The notes below the pieces were generated by a model that worked only from the letters and a program-made list of their open reading frames with translations, did no database searches and was not told the DNA's origin. From NCBI GenBank assembly GCA_013213785.1, contig JABSPZ010000012.1, forward strand, positions 62,001-126,000: a DNA stretch of 64,000 nt. Direction: 5' to 3'. The position numbers and the translations under genes are program-made. Origin of the DNA: Henriciella sp. GTDB taxonomy: Bacteria > Pseudomonadota > Alphaproteobacteria > Caulobacterales > Hyphomonadaceae. Below, in pieces: positions 17,800-26,077 of this stretch; the first letter of the stretch is position 1, and the number at the start of each line of letters is the position of its first letter.

Positions 17800-19092
17800 T
17801 TATGCCTGCTCCTGATTGGCACAAGCTTGTTGAAGCTCTTTCGCGGCGATCCCCATGACAATCAAGCCTGGCCAGATGAGATAGGAAAGAATTTCCAGGT
17901 TCTCTCCGATCGTGTAGAATGATAAAAGCAGAACCATGCCGAAGGCGATGCGACCGGCGTTAGAGCGTGCGACGGCGAGCAGTGCGAACTCTATCATGCT
18001 CCAAACCAAAGGAATTGCGAGGGCGATCGCGCCAACAACGCCTTTCACAAAGAGCAGACCGAACCATGTGTGATGGCTGCCGATCGGCATATATTCAACA
18101 GCGTGCGGCCCGCGCTCAACGACCCCATGTCCCCAGATAGGGGCCTCGTTCCACCACCGATCGATGGCGATATCGCCGAGCAACTCACGAACGCGAGTGG
18201 AGTCTGCGCGCATCGATTTCACAGAGTTTAGAGTTGCATCAACCCAATCTAAGATGCCTTGCGCCATCGGTGTCAGCATTAACAGGCCAAGTGTGGCAGC
18301 AAACCACATAGCAGGGCGCTTCGTTTCACCAACAGCAATAACAACTGGCCAAATAAACAGGGCTGCCGCGATGGCGAGCCTAGCCTTGCATGTCCAGATC
18401 ATCGCGAGCGCCGACAAGATGCCCATATATTTCCAAAACTTACGCTTATCCGACAGGGCGAAAATCAGATACATATTGCCGATCATCCCAGCGGCTGGCG
18501 ACCAAGGCGTGAAGTATCTCAGACGTGTCGACCCATCGGTTGGTTCGATAGAGTATAATTGAACCGCGAAGAATTCTGGGCCTGGTCCACCGACGATTTT
18601 GAGCGGAGACACAAATAGGACCTGCGGTAACCCAACCATCGGTGCTGCTAAAAATACGGGTGTCAGTAGAAGATTTCCAAGAGCGACCCAGCCTGCTGCG
18701 CGAATGATGGTCTCGATGCGTACATTCATACAAGCCCCAATTAATGGGAAGAGTGCGAGCAATGCCCAGCCCTTCGCCCAACCAATGGTGGACTTAATCG
18801 TTTGTCCAAGCCCCAGGTTTTGGTTCATGTGGCCGACTCCTAAGGCCAGGAGCATGACCAGCATTCCCGCGATCCAAACCCAGACACCACCTGGGATGGT
18901 TGGGACAGCGCGTGTCGCAACGGCATCGCTTTTCAGATAGACCCGAGCAAACAGTAGACCGGTCAGTCCAACCCCGAGAACAGGGCCGAGGACGTATAAG
19001 CCGCCGAACAAATAGACAAACCAAGTCGAGGCGAGCGCGACGGCGACTATAAGGTCTTCAGGAGCGCGCGAATGATAGGCAGTCTGATCCAT
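17800..19092 (-). CDS. O-antigen ligase/polymerase-like membrane protein
   Basis: A 430-residue protein with about 10-12 hydrophobic segments and one large periplasmic loop (about residues 270-350) containing RVRELLGDIAIDRWWNEAPIWGHGVVERGPHAVEYMPIGSHHTWFGLLFVKG. An Arg-rich loop with a GHG motif and an SHHTW segment is the hallmark of Wzy_C / O-antigen ligase-type proteins. In this locus it is the best candidate for polymerising the repeat units. Its start overlaps the end of the Wzz gene by 46 bp in a different frame, so the pair is coupled. Confidence 0.8.
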   Translation of the reverse strand: MDQTAYHSRAPEDLIVAVALASTWFVYLFGGLYVLGPVLGVGLTGLLFARVYLKSDAVATRAVPTIPGGVWVWIAGMLVMLLALGVGHMNQNLGLGQTIKSTIGWAKGWALLALFPLIGACMNVRIETIIRAAGWVALGNLLLTPVFLAAPMVGLPQVLFVSPLKIVGGPGPEFFAVQLYSIEPTDGSTRLRYFTPWSPAAGMIGNMYLIFALSDKRKFWKYMGILSALAMIWTCKARLAIAAALFIWPVVIAVGETKRPAMWFAATLGLLMLTPMAQGILDWVDATLNSVKSMRADSTRVRELLGDIAIDRWWNEAPIWGHGVVERGPHAVEYMPIGSHHTWFGLLFVKGVVGAIALAIPLVWSMIEFALLAVARSNAGRIAFGMVLLLSFYTIGENLEILSYLIWPGLIVMGIAAKELQQACANQEQA

Positions 19093-20423
19093 AGCAGGGC
19101 CAATCCAATCGTGTAGAATAGCATCCCGGCAATCGTGCCGAGGGTGATGAACTTTTTCGACGGGTTCGCTGGTGAGCTCGGCAAAGCCGGTATCTCAACA
19201 GTTTGCGTCAATGGGTATGACGCGAAAACGTCAGTCCGGTTTGTGTCGATCCGCGCAAGCGCTGAAGCGAAGACAGTTTCTGCGACTTGATGATCGCGGA
19301 GCAGGCCGTCGAGTTCAGTCGCGGGGACTGCCAGCTCTTCGACGCGGATCTGCGTGTTCTGAAGTTGCTCTTGCATAGCGTCGCGGCGCTTTTGAACACC
19401 GGCGAGGCCGACAGCAGCTTCTACAAGTTTCGCGATCAGAGAAGAGCGCTCGCCTTTTGAGGTGTAGTAAGCGCGGTCCAGGCTCGCAAAGTCTTCAAAT
19501 CCGATCAGCAAACGTCCGCGATTGAAGAGACCTTTGTTGAGGCCAGAAAGTTCCTGGGTCGCGGAAATGACATCAGGATGGTTTGGCCCAAAAATATCAG
19601 CCAGTTCGGAACGGGTGGTCGTAGCTTTTGAGTGCGCTTCGATCAGCGACTGGAAAGCGCTGTCTGACAGCAAAGTCAGGATATCTATCGCTTGTTCGGC
19701 TGAGATGCCGAGGATGCTAGACAGGCGCATAACTTCGCTACGAGCGACTTCCATTTCGGCCTGTGCGCGTTCCAGGTCGATCCGTAGTGTTTCTGTTTGA
19801 CCCACCAGGTCACGGAACTGTTCAACCGAAATCAAGCCGTGCTCTGTTTGGAAGGAAATGATCTTAGCTTGTGTCTCACGCACGCTCGTTTCGAACCCTT
19901 CGAGCGTTTCACGATAGGCCATTTCGCGAAGATCTTGCTCTTCCGCCCGCAGCGCATTGAGCTCAAACTCAAACGACGCCAGCCAGGCATCTGCCAAAGC
20001 CTTCGCGGCTTCTGCAGAGCTTGCCTTTACCGAGACATACATCAGCTTGGTTTGGTTCGCGAGCTTTATGCTCGGTGCGGAAACGTCTGTCAGTGGAAGG
20101 TCCAAGGTGCTCGCGACTTTTCCGCGAAGACGATAAGACTGAAGAAGCTTCTTATAGTTCTCTGTTGGGCTTAGGCTTTGACTGCCGAACGGCGAGGCTG
20201 TGTTGCTTGTGGCCTGGCCCAATGAGTCTAAGTTGACTGAGGTGCCTGATCCAGCACCTGGCAGGATCAGGGTGAAACCACTACTATAGGTTTTTGGCGC
20301 CAGGAAGTAGAAAGCCATTGCCAGAGCCAGAATACCGACCCAACCGATCGCAAGAACAGCAAGGTATCTCATCCAGCGGCCTTGGCGTGGGCCGCCTTTA
20401 AGGAAGGTCCAGTTACCGATCAT
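19047..20423 (-). CDS. Wzz/GumC-type chain-length determinant protein
   Basis: A 458-residue polysaccharide co-polymerase. It has an N-terminal membrane helix (about 20-42), a long periplasmic region rich in heptad-like helices (EAQAKIISFQTEHGLISVEQF and onwards, about 140-400), and a second helix near the C-terminus (about 425-448). No Walker motif or tyrosine-rich tail is present, so it is the GumC/Wzz part without the BY-kinase. It would set polymer length and link Wzy to the Wza exporter. The ATG at 20423 overlaps the wza stop as ATGA; the longer frame to 20525 lies inside wza and is discarded. Confidence 0.88.
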   Translation of the reverse strand: MIGNWTFLKGGPRQGRWMRYLAVLAIGWVGILALAMAFYFLAPKTYSSGFTLILPGAGSGTSVNLDSLGQATSNTASPFGSQSLSPTENYKKLLQSYRLRGKVASTLDLPLTDVSAPSIKLANQTKLMYVSVKASSAEAAKALADAWLASFEFELNALRAEEQDLREMAYRETLEGFETSVRETQAKIISFQTEHGLISVEQFRDLVGQTETLRIDLERAQAEMEVARSEVMRLSSILGISAEQAIDILTLLSDSAFQSLIEAHSKATTTRSELADIFGPNHPDVISATQELSGLNKGLFNRGRLLIGFEDFASLDRAYYTSKGERSSLIAKLVEAAVGLAGVQKRRDAMQEQLQNTQIRVEELAVPATELDGLLRDHQVAETVFASALARIDTNRTDVFASYPLTQTVEIPALPSSPANPSKKFITLGTIAGMLFYTIGLALLWIRLPIIRALLKTL

Positions 20424-21673
20424 CGGACAACACCTCCGAAAATTGCGGCATTCAGGGCAGGCGAAACCGTCTCTGACACCATGGCGATGATGTCGCGCGC
20501 ATTGGTGACGTGAGAGTCGTAACAAGCGATTGCATCGTTCGGGAGAAGCACAGGATTGAAGTCATCCCGGTCGGCGCGGCGTACGAGATCTTCGATAGAA
20601 CGCGCAATCACTTCACTTTCACCCGTGATTGGGTTGCGTGAGATAAGAACCGCCCAGCGACGCGCATTGGTGGCTTGAATGCCGCCAACACAGTTGGCTG
20701 ATACCAGACCCTGCAGGAAACGCGTTCCGTAGGGCAGCTTGGTCGAATAATCGCCGATCGCAGATGTTGCGTTTGAAGCAGCGGGACGGGTTAGGTTGGA
20801 CATGTAGACGCGAATACCGGGCGGTGTGATCCGAGACGGACGCGCGAGCGCCATTTGGAAACAACCGCGAGAAGGAACGTGGATCCGGTCACCGGCGACC
20901 AAAAGCGGGTCTTCGATCGGGCCGCCATCAATTGCGCCGGTCATGTTAAAGACGCGACGACGACCATTACGGATCAGAACGACGTTACGAACGTCTGCGT
21001 CCGGACGAACGCCAGCAGACGCAGACAGCGCTTTGCTGAGGCGGCGTTGCAGTGTGAAATCGCCAGACGCCTCAATGCGGGCAGCAGGATCTGAATTCGC
21101 ACCGCGCTCGTTGAGCAGAACGTCACCAGACTGGAAAACTGCGCCAGACACTGAAACTTGGATTGGGGCCCAGTGCAAAACATTGGTCGTGACTTGAATG
21201 AAGTTAGACTTGAAGTAACCACCGCTCACCAACAGACGCGCTATTGTGTTTTCGAGTTGGCTTTTAGTTGTTCCAGCAGCCGGGATGTCTCCGAGATAAG
21301 GCAAACGGAGGAAACCGTCCGGAGAGATGACGTAATCGCCCTGAAACCCTTCGCCGCGAACAATAGATAGACGCAGCAGGTCACCTGGTGAGAGGAGAGC
21401 TGGCTCTTCGAAAGCAGCACCGAGACCTGCATCAATCGGCTGGCCTGACAGAGCTAGATCCATGTCTTGGCACCGCGCCAGATTCTGCGAAGTTGCCGAT
21501 GTGAATAGCTTATTCTGTTTTGCATCGGACATGGACTGAAATTGCGCCTGGTACGGAGCGGCTGAGACGCTCGCGATGTTTTGCGGACGCTCAAATGAGC
21601 CGGCGCATCCAACCAGGACGAATACGAGGGCAACAGCTACCCAGCGGATGATGCTCTGAAGACCTGCAATCAT
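20420..21673 (-). CDS. Wza-type polysaccharide export lipoprotein
   Basis: A 417-residue outer-membrane export protein. It has a lipoprotein signal with lipobox VLVGC (Cys23), a poly-export domain around residues 85-185 (LLSPGDLLRLSIVRG, VISPDGFLRLPYLGDI), then SLBB-type repeats (VSVSGAVFQSGDVLL, NVVLIRNGRRRVFNM, LLVAGDRIHVPS). It should form the exit channel for the exopolysaccharide. The ATG at 21673 has GGGAG seven bases upstream; the frame is open to 21727 but that extension disrupts the signal. It is flanked by ATGA overlaps with the small gene before it and the Wzz gene after it. Confidence 0.9.
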   Translation of the reverse strand: MIAGLQSIIRWVAVALVFVLVGCAGSFERPQNIASVSAAPYQAQFQSMSDAKQNKLFTSATSQNLARCQDMDLALSGQPIDAGLGAAFEEPALLSPGDLLRLSIVRGEGFQGDYVISPDGFLRLPYLGDIPAAGTTKSQLENTIARLLVSGGYFKSNFIQVTTNVLHWAPIQVSVSGAVFQSGDVLLNERGANSDPAARIEASGDFTLQRRLSKALSASAGVRPDADVRNVVLIRNGRRRVFNMTGAIDGGPIEDPLLVAGDRIHVPSRGCFQMALARPSRITPPGIRVYMSNLTRPAASNATSAIGDYSTKLPYGTRFLQGLVSANCVGGIQATNARRWAVLISRNPITGESEVIARSIEDLVRRADRDDFNPVLLPNDAIACYDSHVTNARDIIAMVSETVSPALNAAIFGGVVR

Positions 21674-21876
21674 GACCGGCTCCCGCTTTTTCCAATCGAT
21701 CTGAAAACCGCGATGGCCCAAGGACACTCTGTGCGGACGATCTTGAGCACGCAGCCATCATCGATCATGGTTTTGACTTCGATCATGTCGCTCGCGATAG
21801 AACCTGCTTGGTTCAGTGCGCGGTGAAAGCGAGTGAGAACAGTTTCGTTTTCGATAGAAATGCAAACGCTAGCCAT
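21670..21876 (-). CDS. small conserved-position protein coupled to wza
   Basis: A 68-residue protein starting MASVCISIENETVLTRF and ending VFRSIGKSGSRS. The ATG at 21876 follows a near-perfect AGGAGG ribosome site, better than that of most genes here, and the stop overlaps the wza start as ATGA, so it is very likely translated. There is no signal peptide or membrane helix; the sequence looks like a compact alpha/beta domain. I do not recognise a family. As first gene of the export operon it may be regulatory or structural for export. Confidence 0.6.
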   Translation of the reverse strand: MASVCISIENETVLTRFHRALNQAGSIASDMIEVKTMIDDGCVLKIVRTECPWAIAVFRSIGKSGSRS

Positions 21877-22048
21877 GAACGCCTCCTGTTTGGGAGGAGA
21901 GGTTTGCAAAATGCGGCGCAGTATAAATTATCTTAAAAAAAACAATATGCTATGGAGAGTGAGCCCAGTGATCTTCTCGATTTGCAAATTTCAAATTGCA
22001 ATTTGCAAGATCGTTTTCGCGATATGCAATGCGTATCACAGCTTCTGG
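21877..22048 (-). promoter_or_regulatory. wza operon promoter region with TTGCAA repeats
   Basis: On the minus strand a possible -10 element TATACT lies at 21920-21925. Upstream are three TTGCAA hexamers at 21982, 21996 and 22003, embedded in ATTTGCAAATTTC and AATTGCAATTTGCAA, and another TTGCAA at 21904. The repeated, partly palindromic structure suggests an operator for the export operon. Similar strings appear in two other intergenic gaps of the locus. The assignment is by inspection only. Confidence 0.4.
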
Positions 22049-22128
22049 CTAGGTCTCCCAGAGCGGTAGGGATCCAATTTTCTCAACAAGGAAGTCGATA
22101 AATACCCGAACCTTTCGTGTCAGGACGT
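22049..22128 (-). pseudogene. C-terminal remnant of a LysR-family regulator, cut by the IS
   Basis: Reading leftward from the IS left end, the minus strand encodes 25 residues, VLTRKVRVFIDFLVEKIGSL and then PLWET, before TAG at 22049-22051. The K-V-R-x-F-I-D-F-L-x-E pattern is the usual last helix of LysR-type regulators. The remainder of the gene is not on the other side of the IS. It is therefore a fragment left by insertion followed by deletion or rearrangement. The stretch is short, so the family assignment rests on one motif. Confidence 0.5.
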
Positions 22129-22154
22129 TGTCCTTCCCCCTTAAACTTGGGCCA
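22129..22154 (+). repeat. left terminal inverted repeat of the IS
   Basis: It aligns with the reverse complement of the right end: TGTC, a CCCCC run and TGGGCCA are shared, with a 6-7 base mismatched spacer between. Confidence 0.8.
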
Positions 22155-22195
22155 AGTTGATCTTAGTGTTTTTGGCGGTTCAGGAAGGGGTGAGG

Positions 22196-22483
22196 ATGGC
22201 TCGAAAGCGTTATTCGGATGAGGACGTTCTGCGGTTGCTGCGGGAGATTGAGCTTTCACTAACCGAAGGCTTGGACGTCGTGAGCGCCTGCCGAAAAGCC
22301 GGTGTGTCTAACGCGACCTACTATAATTGGCGCAAGAAATTTGGCGGTGTGAGTAAGTCCCAACTGGCTGAAAAGAAAGCTCTCGAGAAAGAGAACGCCC
22401 GGCTGAAACGGATCGTCGCTGATCTGGAACTAGACAAGCTGATCCTCAAAGAGACACTCGATTATCTAAAGCCCAGGGCCTGA
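22196..22483 (+). CDS. IS3-family transposase OrfA
   Basis: A 95-residue helix-turn-helix protein (MARKRYSDEDVLRLLREIEL, VSACRKAGVSNATYYNWRKKFGG) followed by a leucine-zipper-like helix (KKALEKENARLKRIVADLELDKLIL). This is the DNA-binding part of an IS3/IS911 transposase. The ATG at 22196 has GGTGAGG upstream. The orfB frame is open from 22423, so a -1 frameshift anywhere in 22423-22483 would give the OrfAB fusion transposase. Confidence 0.92.
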   Translation: MARKRYSDEDVLRLLREIELSLTEGLDVVSACRKAGVSNATYYNWRKKFGGVSKSQLAEKKALEKENARLKRIVADLELDKLILKETLDYLKPRA

Positions 22484-22506
22484 AGCCAGCTGACCTGCGT
22501 CAGGCC

Positions 22507-23316
22507 GTGATCCACGTGCGCCAGAAGCTCGACACCTCAGAGCGGCGGACTTGCAGAACGGTCGGCATGGCGCGCTCCACGCAGCAGTACAAAACCCGCA
22601 AGGCAGAGGATGATGAAGCGCTGCGCCTGGCCCTCATCCGACTTGCTAAACAGTATGGCCGTTATGGCTACCGGAAGATTGCCAAGCTGCTCAGGCTTGA
22701 GGGCTGGGTGGTCAATCACAAGAAGGTTGAGCGGCTATGGCGCGAGGAAGGCCTGCAGCTGCCGAAGCGCCATAAGAAGCGCAAACGCCTCTACCACAAA
22801 GACAGCTCTATCATCCGGCTCCGCCCGCATTACCGCAACCATATCTGGAGCGTGGACTTCGTGCATGACAAGCTGAGCTCTGGACGGCCCTATAAGATGC
22901 TGACCGTGCTCGATGAATACACACGCGAAGCGCTGTGTGTGCATGTCGGCGCCAGGATGGGATCAGCCGATGTCCTGGAGGCGCTTTATCCACTCCTGCT
23001 CAAGCATGGAAAGCCTGATCATATCCGGTCAGACAATGGCCCAGAGTTTATCGCTGCAGGCTTACAAGACTGGTTGAGCAAAGTCGGCATCAAACCACTG
23101 CGCATTTATCCCGGTAGCCCTTGGGAGAATGGATACAATGAACGCTTCAATGGAACGCTGCGCCGTGAAATCCTGAATGCCGAGTGGTTTACCTCGCTCG
23201 ATCAGGCTCAAACCGTCATCAATACCTGGGTCAGGCAATACAATCGTGTTCGACCGCATCAGGCCCTGGGCATGCGCCCACCAGTACCGGAAACCCTACT
23301 TCAAAGTGGCCCATAA
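22507..23316 (+). CDS. IS3-family transposase OrfB (DDE integrase)
   Basis: A 269-residue catalytic subunit with the HTH_21 region (YRKIAKLLRLEGWVVNHKKVERLWREEGL) and an rve integrase core. The DDE residues are in WSVDFVHD, RSDNGPEF and ENGYNERFNG, followed by the usual YNRVRPHQALGMRPP ending. The annotated GTG start is nominal; the protein is normally made as an OrfAB fusion by frameshift, and the frame is open upstream. All catalytic residues are intact. Confidence 0.93.
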   Translation: MIHVRQKLDTSERRTCRTVGMARSTQQYKTRKAEDDEALRLALIRLAKQYGRYGYRKIAKLLRLEGWVVNHKKVERLWREEGLQLPKRHKKRKRLYHKDSSIIRLRPHYRNHIWSVDFVHDKLSSGRPYKMLTVLDEYTREALCVHVGARMGSADVLEALYPLLLKHGKPDHIRSDNGPEFIAAGLQDWLSKVGIKPLRIYPGSPWENGYNERFNGTLRREILNAEWFTSLDQAQTVINTWVRQYNRVRPHQALGMRPPVPETLLQSGP

Positions 23317-23331
23317 AGTGGGGGCTAGACA
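23307..23331 (-). repeat. right terminal inverted repeat of the IS
   Basis: It is the reverse-complement partner of 22129-22154 and lies just after the orfB stop. The outermost dinucleotide is CA on the plus strand, as expected for IS3 elements. Confidence 0.8.
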
Positions 23332-23337
23332 CTCTCA

Positions 23338-23356
23338 ATACATCAAATGACGTATG
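23338..23356 (+). promoter_or_regulatory. near-palindromic operator, copy 1
   Basis: The sequence ATACATCAAATGACGTATG is a near-perfect inverted repeat (CATAC/TCA against TGA/GTATG). It ends 60 bp before the ATG of the 237-residue lipoprotein gene. An identical 19-mer, in the same orientation relative to its gene, lies at 28751-28769 about 57 bp before the 514-residue protein gene. In both cases CCCTG and CTG follow within a dozen bases, so the match extends beyond the palindrome. It is probably a binding site for a dimeric regulator, the LuxR-type protein nearby being the obvious candidate. Confidence 0.6.
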
Positions 23357-23415
23357 ACCCTGACTGTACTGGATTTTAGGTTTCGACGTCTCTGACGTTC
23401 GCGAAGGAAGAACCA

Positions 23416-24129
23416 ATGAAGTCTATATGGCCGTTGCTGTCAGCGGCGACACTCGCAGCTTGCCAGCCAGGAAGCAGCACTGCGAATGCGCCCAGTGAAT
23501 TGAATGATGCTTCTAATCGAGCGCAAGCAGTCGTTGCGGAAGACAATTGTCCATTCACTTTCCCAACACCTAATGTCCAACTTGATTCAACGAATACGCC
23601 GTCGCTGCTCGAGTTCCCGGTGTTCAACTTACATGAAACGCTCGATCTTCAGGGTGCGGATGGGAAGATCACCCAGTTTCGTGCCTGGTCGGCGCATTCT
23701 TTCAACGAAGATGGTCGACTGAATCAAAACGCCGCGATTGGCTATGTTCAAAATCTCAAAGGCTGGAAGGTGTTGTTTACGCCAGATGAAAAATTCGCGG
23801 AGTTCGATCGGATCGACAACAATGCAATATTCACCTTCGAAGCTGATACAATGATCGATGTGATCGAAGTGGATGGGATTGAGGTCGAAGTGCATTTCGC
23901 CATCGCCGAGGCCTCCCGCGTGGCGACTCTAATGCTGCCCATCAATGATGGAGAGTTTTTTCACCCCGTTTCGATTGGCGTTTATCCGGGAATGGCAGGT
24001 TGCGAAGAAACCACGCGGGCTGCGTTCGGCACCGTGATGGCGAATCTATCGCTTAATCTGGACAACCCGAACTATCATAACTCTGAAGATATTCAGCAGA
24101 TTATGGCCGACAAGCGTAAAGGGCTTTGA
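23416..24129 (+). CDS. putative lipoprotein of unknown function
   Basis: A 237-residue protein with a lipoprotein signal (MKSIWPLLSAATLAAC, Cys16). The mature part has a low-complexity linker and then a beta-rich domain with two more cysteines (DNCPFTFP, AGCEETT) that could form a disulfide. I do not recognise the family. The gene is convergent with the VWD protein gene and preceded by the shared near-palindrome, so it likely belongs to the same regulon as the minus-strand secreted-protein operon. The upstream edge is the IS right end, so its original upstream neighbour may be lost. Confidence 0.65.
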   Translation: MKSIWPLLSAATLAACQPGSSTANAPSELNDASNRAQAVVAEDNCPFTFPTPNVQLDSTNTPSLLEFPVFNLHETLDLQGADGKITQFRAWSAHSFNEDGRLNQNAAIGYVQNLKGWKVLFTPDEKFAEFDRIDNNAIFTFEADTMIDVIEVDGIEVEVHFAIAEASRVATLMLPINDGEFFHPVSIGVYPGMAGCEETTRAAFGTVMANLSLNLDNPNYHNSEDIQQIMADKRKGL

Positions 24130-24180
24130 TTAGCACAGACCCTATTCACTCCAATGCGGTGAGCGCGCTGTTTATCGCCC

Positions 24181-26076
24181 TCATTGGGCGATCTCTGCAT
24201 CACTGAATGTAACGTTCGGCTGGGAGTAATTATACAACCCGAGTTGGCCGCGATTTGGGAAAACGCCGGTCGCGTCGAGGGCAATGCGTCCATTTTCCTT
24301 CACCAGGATTCGGCCCGAAGAGTATTCGATCTCGATAATGTGGTTGGTGTCATAGGTCCAACCGGGCAATCCTGCATTTGCACTCGTGATTGGAGTGATA
24401 AGCGCATCATTGCTCTGAGACCAAAACGCCGAGATCATATCATCTTTTGAAAGCGCTTCTGGTAGATATCCCTGATACCTGGATATCCGCCACCCTTCGG
24501 GAGCGTCTTGCCCCCCATAAGTGCCAACTGAATGTTTCCAATCGACAAGGACAAAGTCGACCAATTGTCCGTCGCCTTCGGCTTGAAAATTGGCGCCGAG
24601 TAAGAGGCCAATATGGTCTTTGTTGCCAGCGACGCCGGCGGAGTCGATCCGGACTCCTGTCGTAAATTTCAGCGAGCCTTCAATTTGCTCCGTCATCAGG
24701 GCGATCGGGTGTCTAAGGTTGGCGGTCACACTCGCTGAGCGTCCGGAGGCTGGAATTTCCCATGAGTTGTTAACAGCGCCAGAAAGCCCGGTCGCGGTCC
24801 ATCGCCTAAAGTCTACGACGGCTATCTCACTATAAGTGCCAAGACTGGTCTCTCTCTGGGCGTTGGTCTCGGGTTCAGCCTCTGGTTTAGTCTCCGAGTC
24901 GGGTTCGGTTTCAAAGTTGGTGCGATCATTGGAGGAGACTTCTAGGCTTATGTCGCCGAGCAGAGACATTTTGCCAGGCAGCCCAACCTGTACGTCCGGG
25001 CGTTCGGGTTTGGCGAGCCCTTCGGCAAATCTGATATCCCCCGTTAACGCAACATCATGGATACAGATAACAATCCAAGGGAAGGCCAATCGTTTGGCTT
25101 CGCAAGCCTGCTTCGCGTTCGCCATAGCTTGCTCACTGATTGCCTCGGGAAAAGTCGGATGACCTTCAACAGCGTAGTCTGCCGCTGACTTGCCTTCAGT
25201 GTACGGGAGTAGCGAGGAGTTTTCCAAGAGGCGCCATAGATCAGTATACGGACCATGTATCCAGTCTCTCTGAGTGTTGTCTTCGGGAACAATTAGGTCG
25301 TTGAGGGGGTCGCTATCATTATTGCCGAGAAGTCCGCGACTGGCTTGATCGGATAATAGGTCAATATCGATGTTCAAATAGCCGTGCAGTCCGAAGCGAA
25401 CGGACGCGACGTCTGGCTTAAGGACAACATATTCGTTTTCGCCGACTTTTGCGACAATAACGCCGCCAATGGGGCCAAGAAAGGCTTGGCTTGGATCAAC
25501 TGTTTGAGCACCGTTTATGAAGGTCCAAGCCCCGGTGCGGCTATCGAAGTTGATGACGACATCTGCGAACCGCAGGCCAATGGCTGTTTGTACACTGGTC
25601 GCACTGGTCCACGGCTCGATTCTGACATGCGCTGCGAATTCGCCGTCCTCCGTCTCAGCGAGAACAAAGTCACCTGCTGTTTGAAGGTCGTACAGGAGAC
25701 CATCAAAGGTGATGTAGTGAGGTTCACCCGAACCAGATCCGCCAGGTTTGTTTTCTGGAAAGGGTTCTGGCGGATCACAAGCAGAATCACCGAAGTCGAC
25801 CTGCTGCATCGCCTCGCAGTATTTTTCGCTCGCGGCGCATCCATTTTTCTTGGCTTGATCGCACAGTAACGTTCTGCCGGTTGCTTTACAGGCGCTCTTG
25901 AGGCGGTCGATTTCCTTCTGGCACTGATCTTTTACGTCTTTGCATTTCTTTTTGCAGGCCTCAGGGTCTGGCCCGCCGAATATATCTGGAATGAGGCTTG
26001 TTTGAGCAGAGACGGGCAGTGCGAAAACGGTAAATCCGGCGATAAGAGCGGCGACGAAGGACCTAGAAAGAGACAT
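24181..26076 (-). CDS. secreted VWD-domain protein with thrombospondin-C-like C-terminus
   Basis: A 631-residue exported protein. After a signal peptide (cleaved near VSAQT) comes a cysteine-rich helical segment (about 35-85). A von Willebrand type D domain follows at about 113-265: GEPHYITFDGLLYDLQTAGDFVLAE, then GLLGNNDSDPLND, where the usual GLCGN Cys is replaced. A low-complexity acidic linker (ETEPDSETKPEAEPE) leads to a C-terminal domain at about 430-631. Features such as HIGLLLG, VLVDWKHS, GWRISRYQG, LPGWTYDTNHIIEIEY and GQLGLYNYSQPNVTFSDAEI resemble the thrombospondin/COMP C-terminal lectin-like fold. It looks like an adhesive or matrix protein. It is last in a four-gene minus-strand operon. 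Confidence 0.7.
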   Translation of the reverse strand: MSLSRSFVAALIAGFTVFALPVSAQTSLIPDIFGGPDPEACKKKCKDVKDQCQKEIDRLKSACKATGRTLLCDQAKKNGCAASEKYCEAMQQVDFGDSACDPPEPFPENKPGGSGSGEPHYITFDGLLYDLQTAGDFVLAETEDGEFAAHVRIEPWTSATSVQTAIGLRFADVVINFDSRTGAWTFINGAQTVDPSQAFLGPIGGVIVAKVGENEYVVLKPDVASVRFGLHGYLNIDIDLLSDQASRGLLGNNDSDPLNDLIVPEDNTQRDWIHGPYTDLWRLLENSSLLPYTEGKSAADYAVEGHPTFPEAISEQAMANAKQACEAKRLAFPWIVICIHDVALTGDIRFAEGLAKPERPDVQVGLPGKMSLLGDISLEVSSNDRTNFETEPDSETKPEAEPETNAQRETSLGTYSEIAVVDFRRWTATGLSGAVNNSWEIPASGRSASVTANLRHPIALMTEQIEGSLKFTTGVRIDSAGVAGNKDHIGLLLGANFQAEGDGQLVDFVLVDWKHSVGTYGGQDAPEGWRISRYQGYLPEALSKDDMISAFWSQSNDALITPITSANAGLPGWTYDTNHIIEIEYSSGRILVKENGRIALDATGVFPNRGQLGLYNYSQPNVTFSDAEIAQ

Positions 26077-26077
26077 C

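Larger units (their letters stand above)
22129..23331 (+). mobile_element. IS3-family insertion sequence (IS407-like group)
   Basis: A 1203-bp element bounded by imperfect inverted repeats beginning TG and ending CA: left 22129-22154 (TGTCCTTCCCCC...TGGGCCA), right 23307-23331 read in reverse (TGTCTAGCCCCC...TGGGCCA). It carries orfA and orfB in -1 relation, the layout of IS3 elements. The bases beside the ends (ACGT on the left, CTCT on the right) do not form a target duplication of 3-4 bp. The copy looks intact and potentially active. Confidence 0.9.

Noticed and set aside
21897-21925. A sigma-54 promoter for the wza operon on the minus strand (TGCGCCGCATTTTGCA).
   Set aside because: The -12 TTGC and spacing fit, but the essential GG at -24 is missing.
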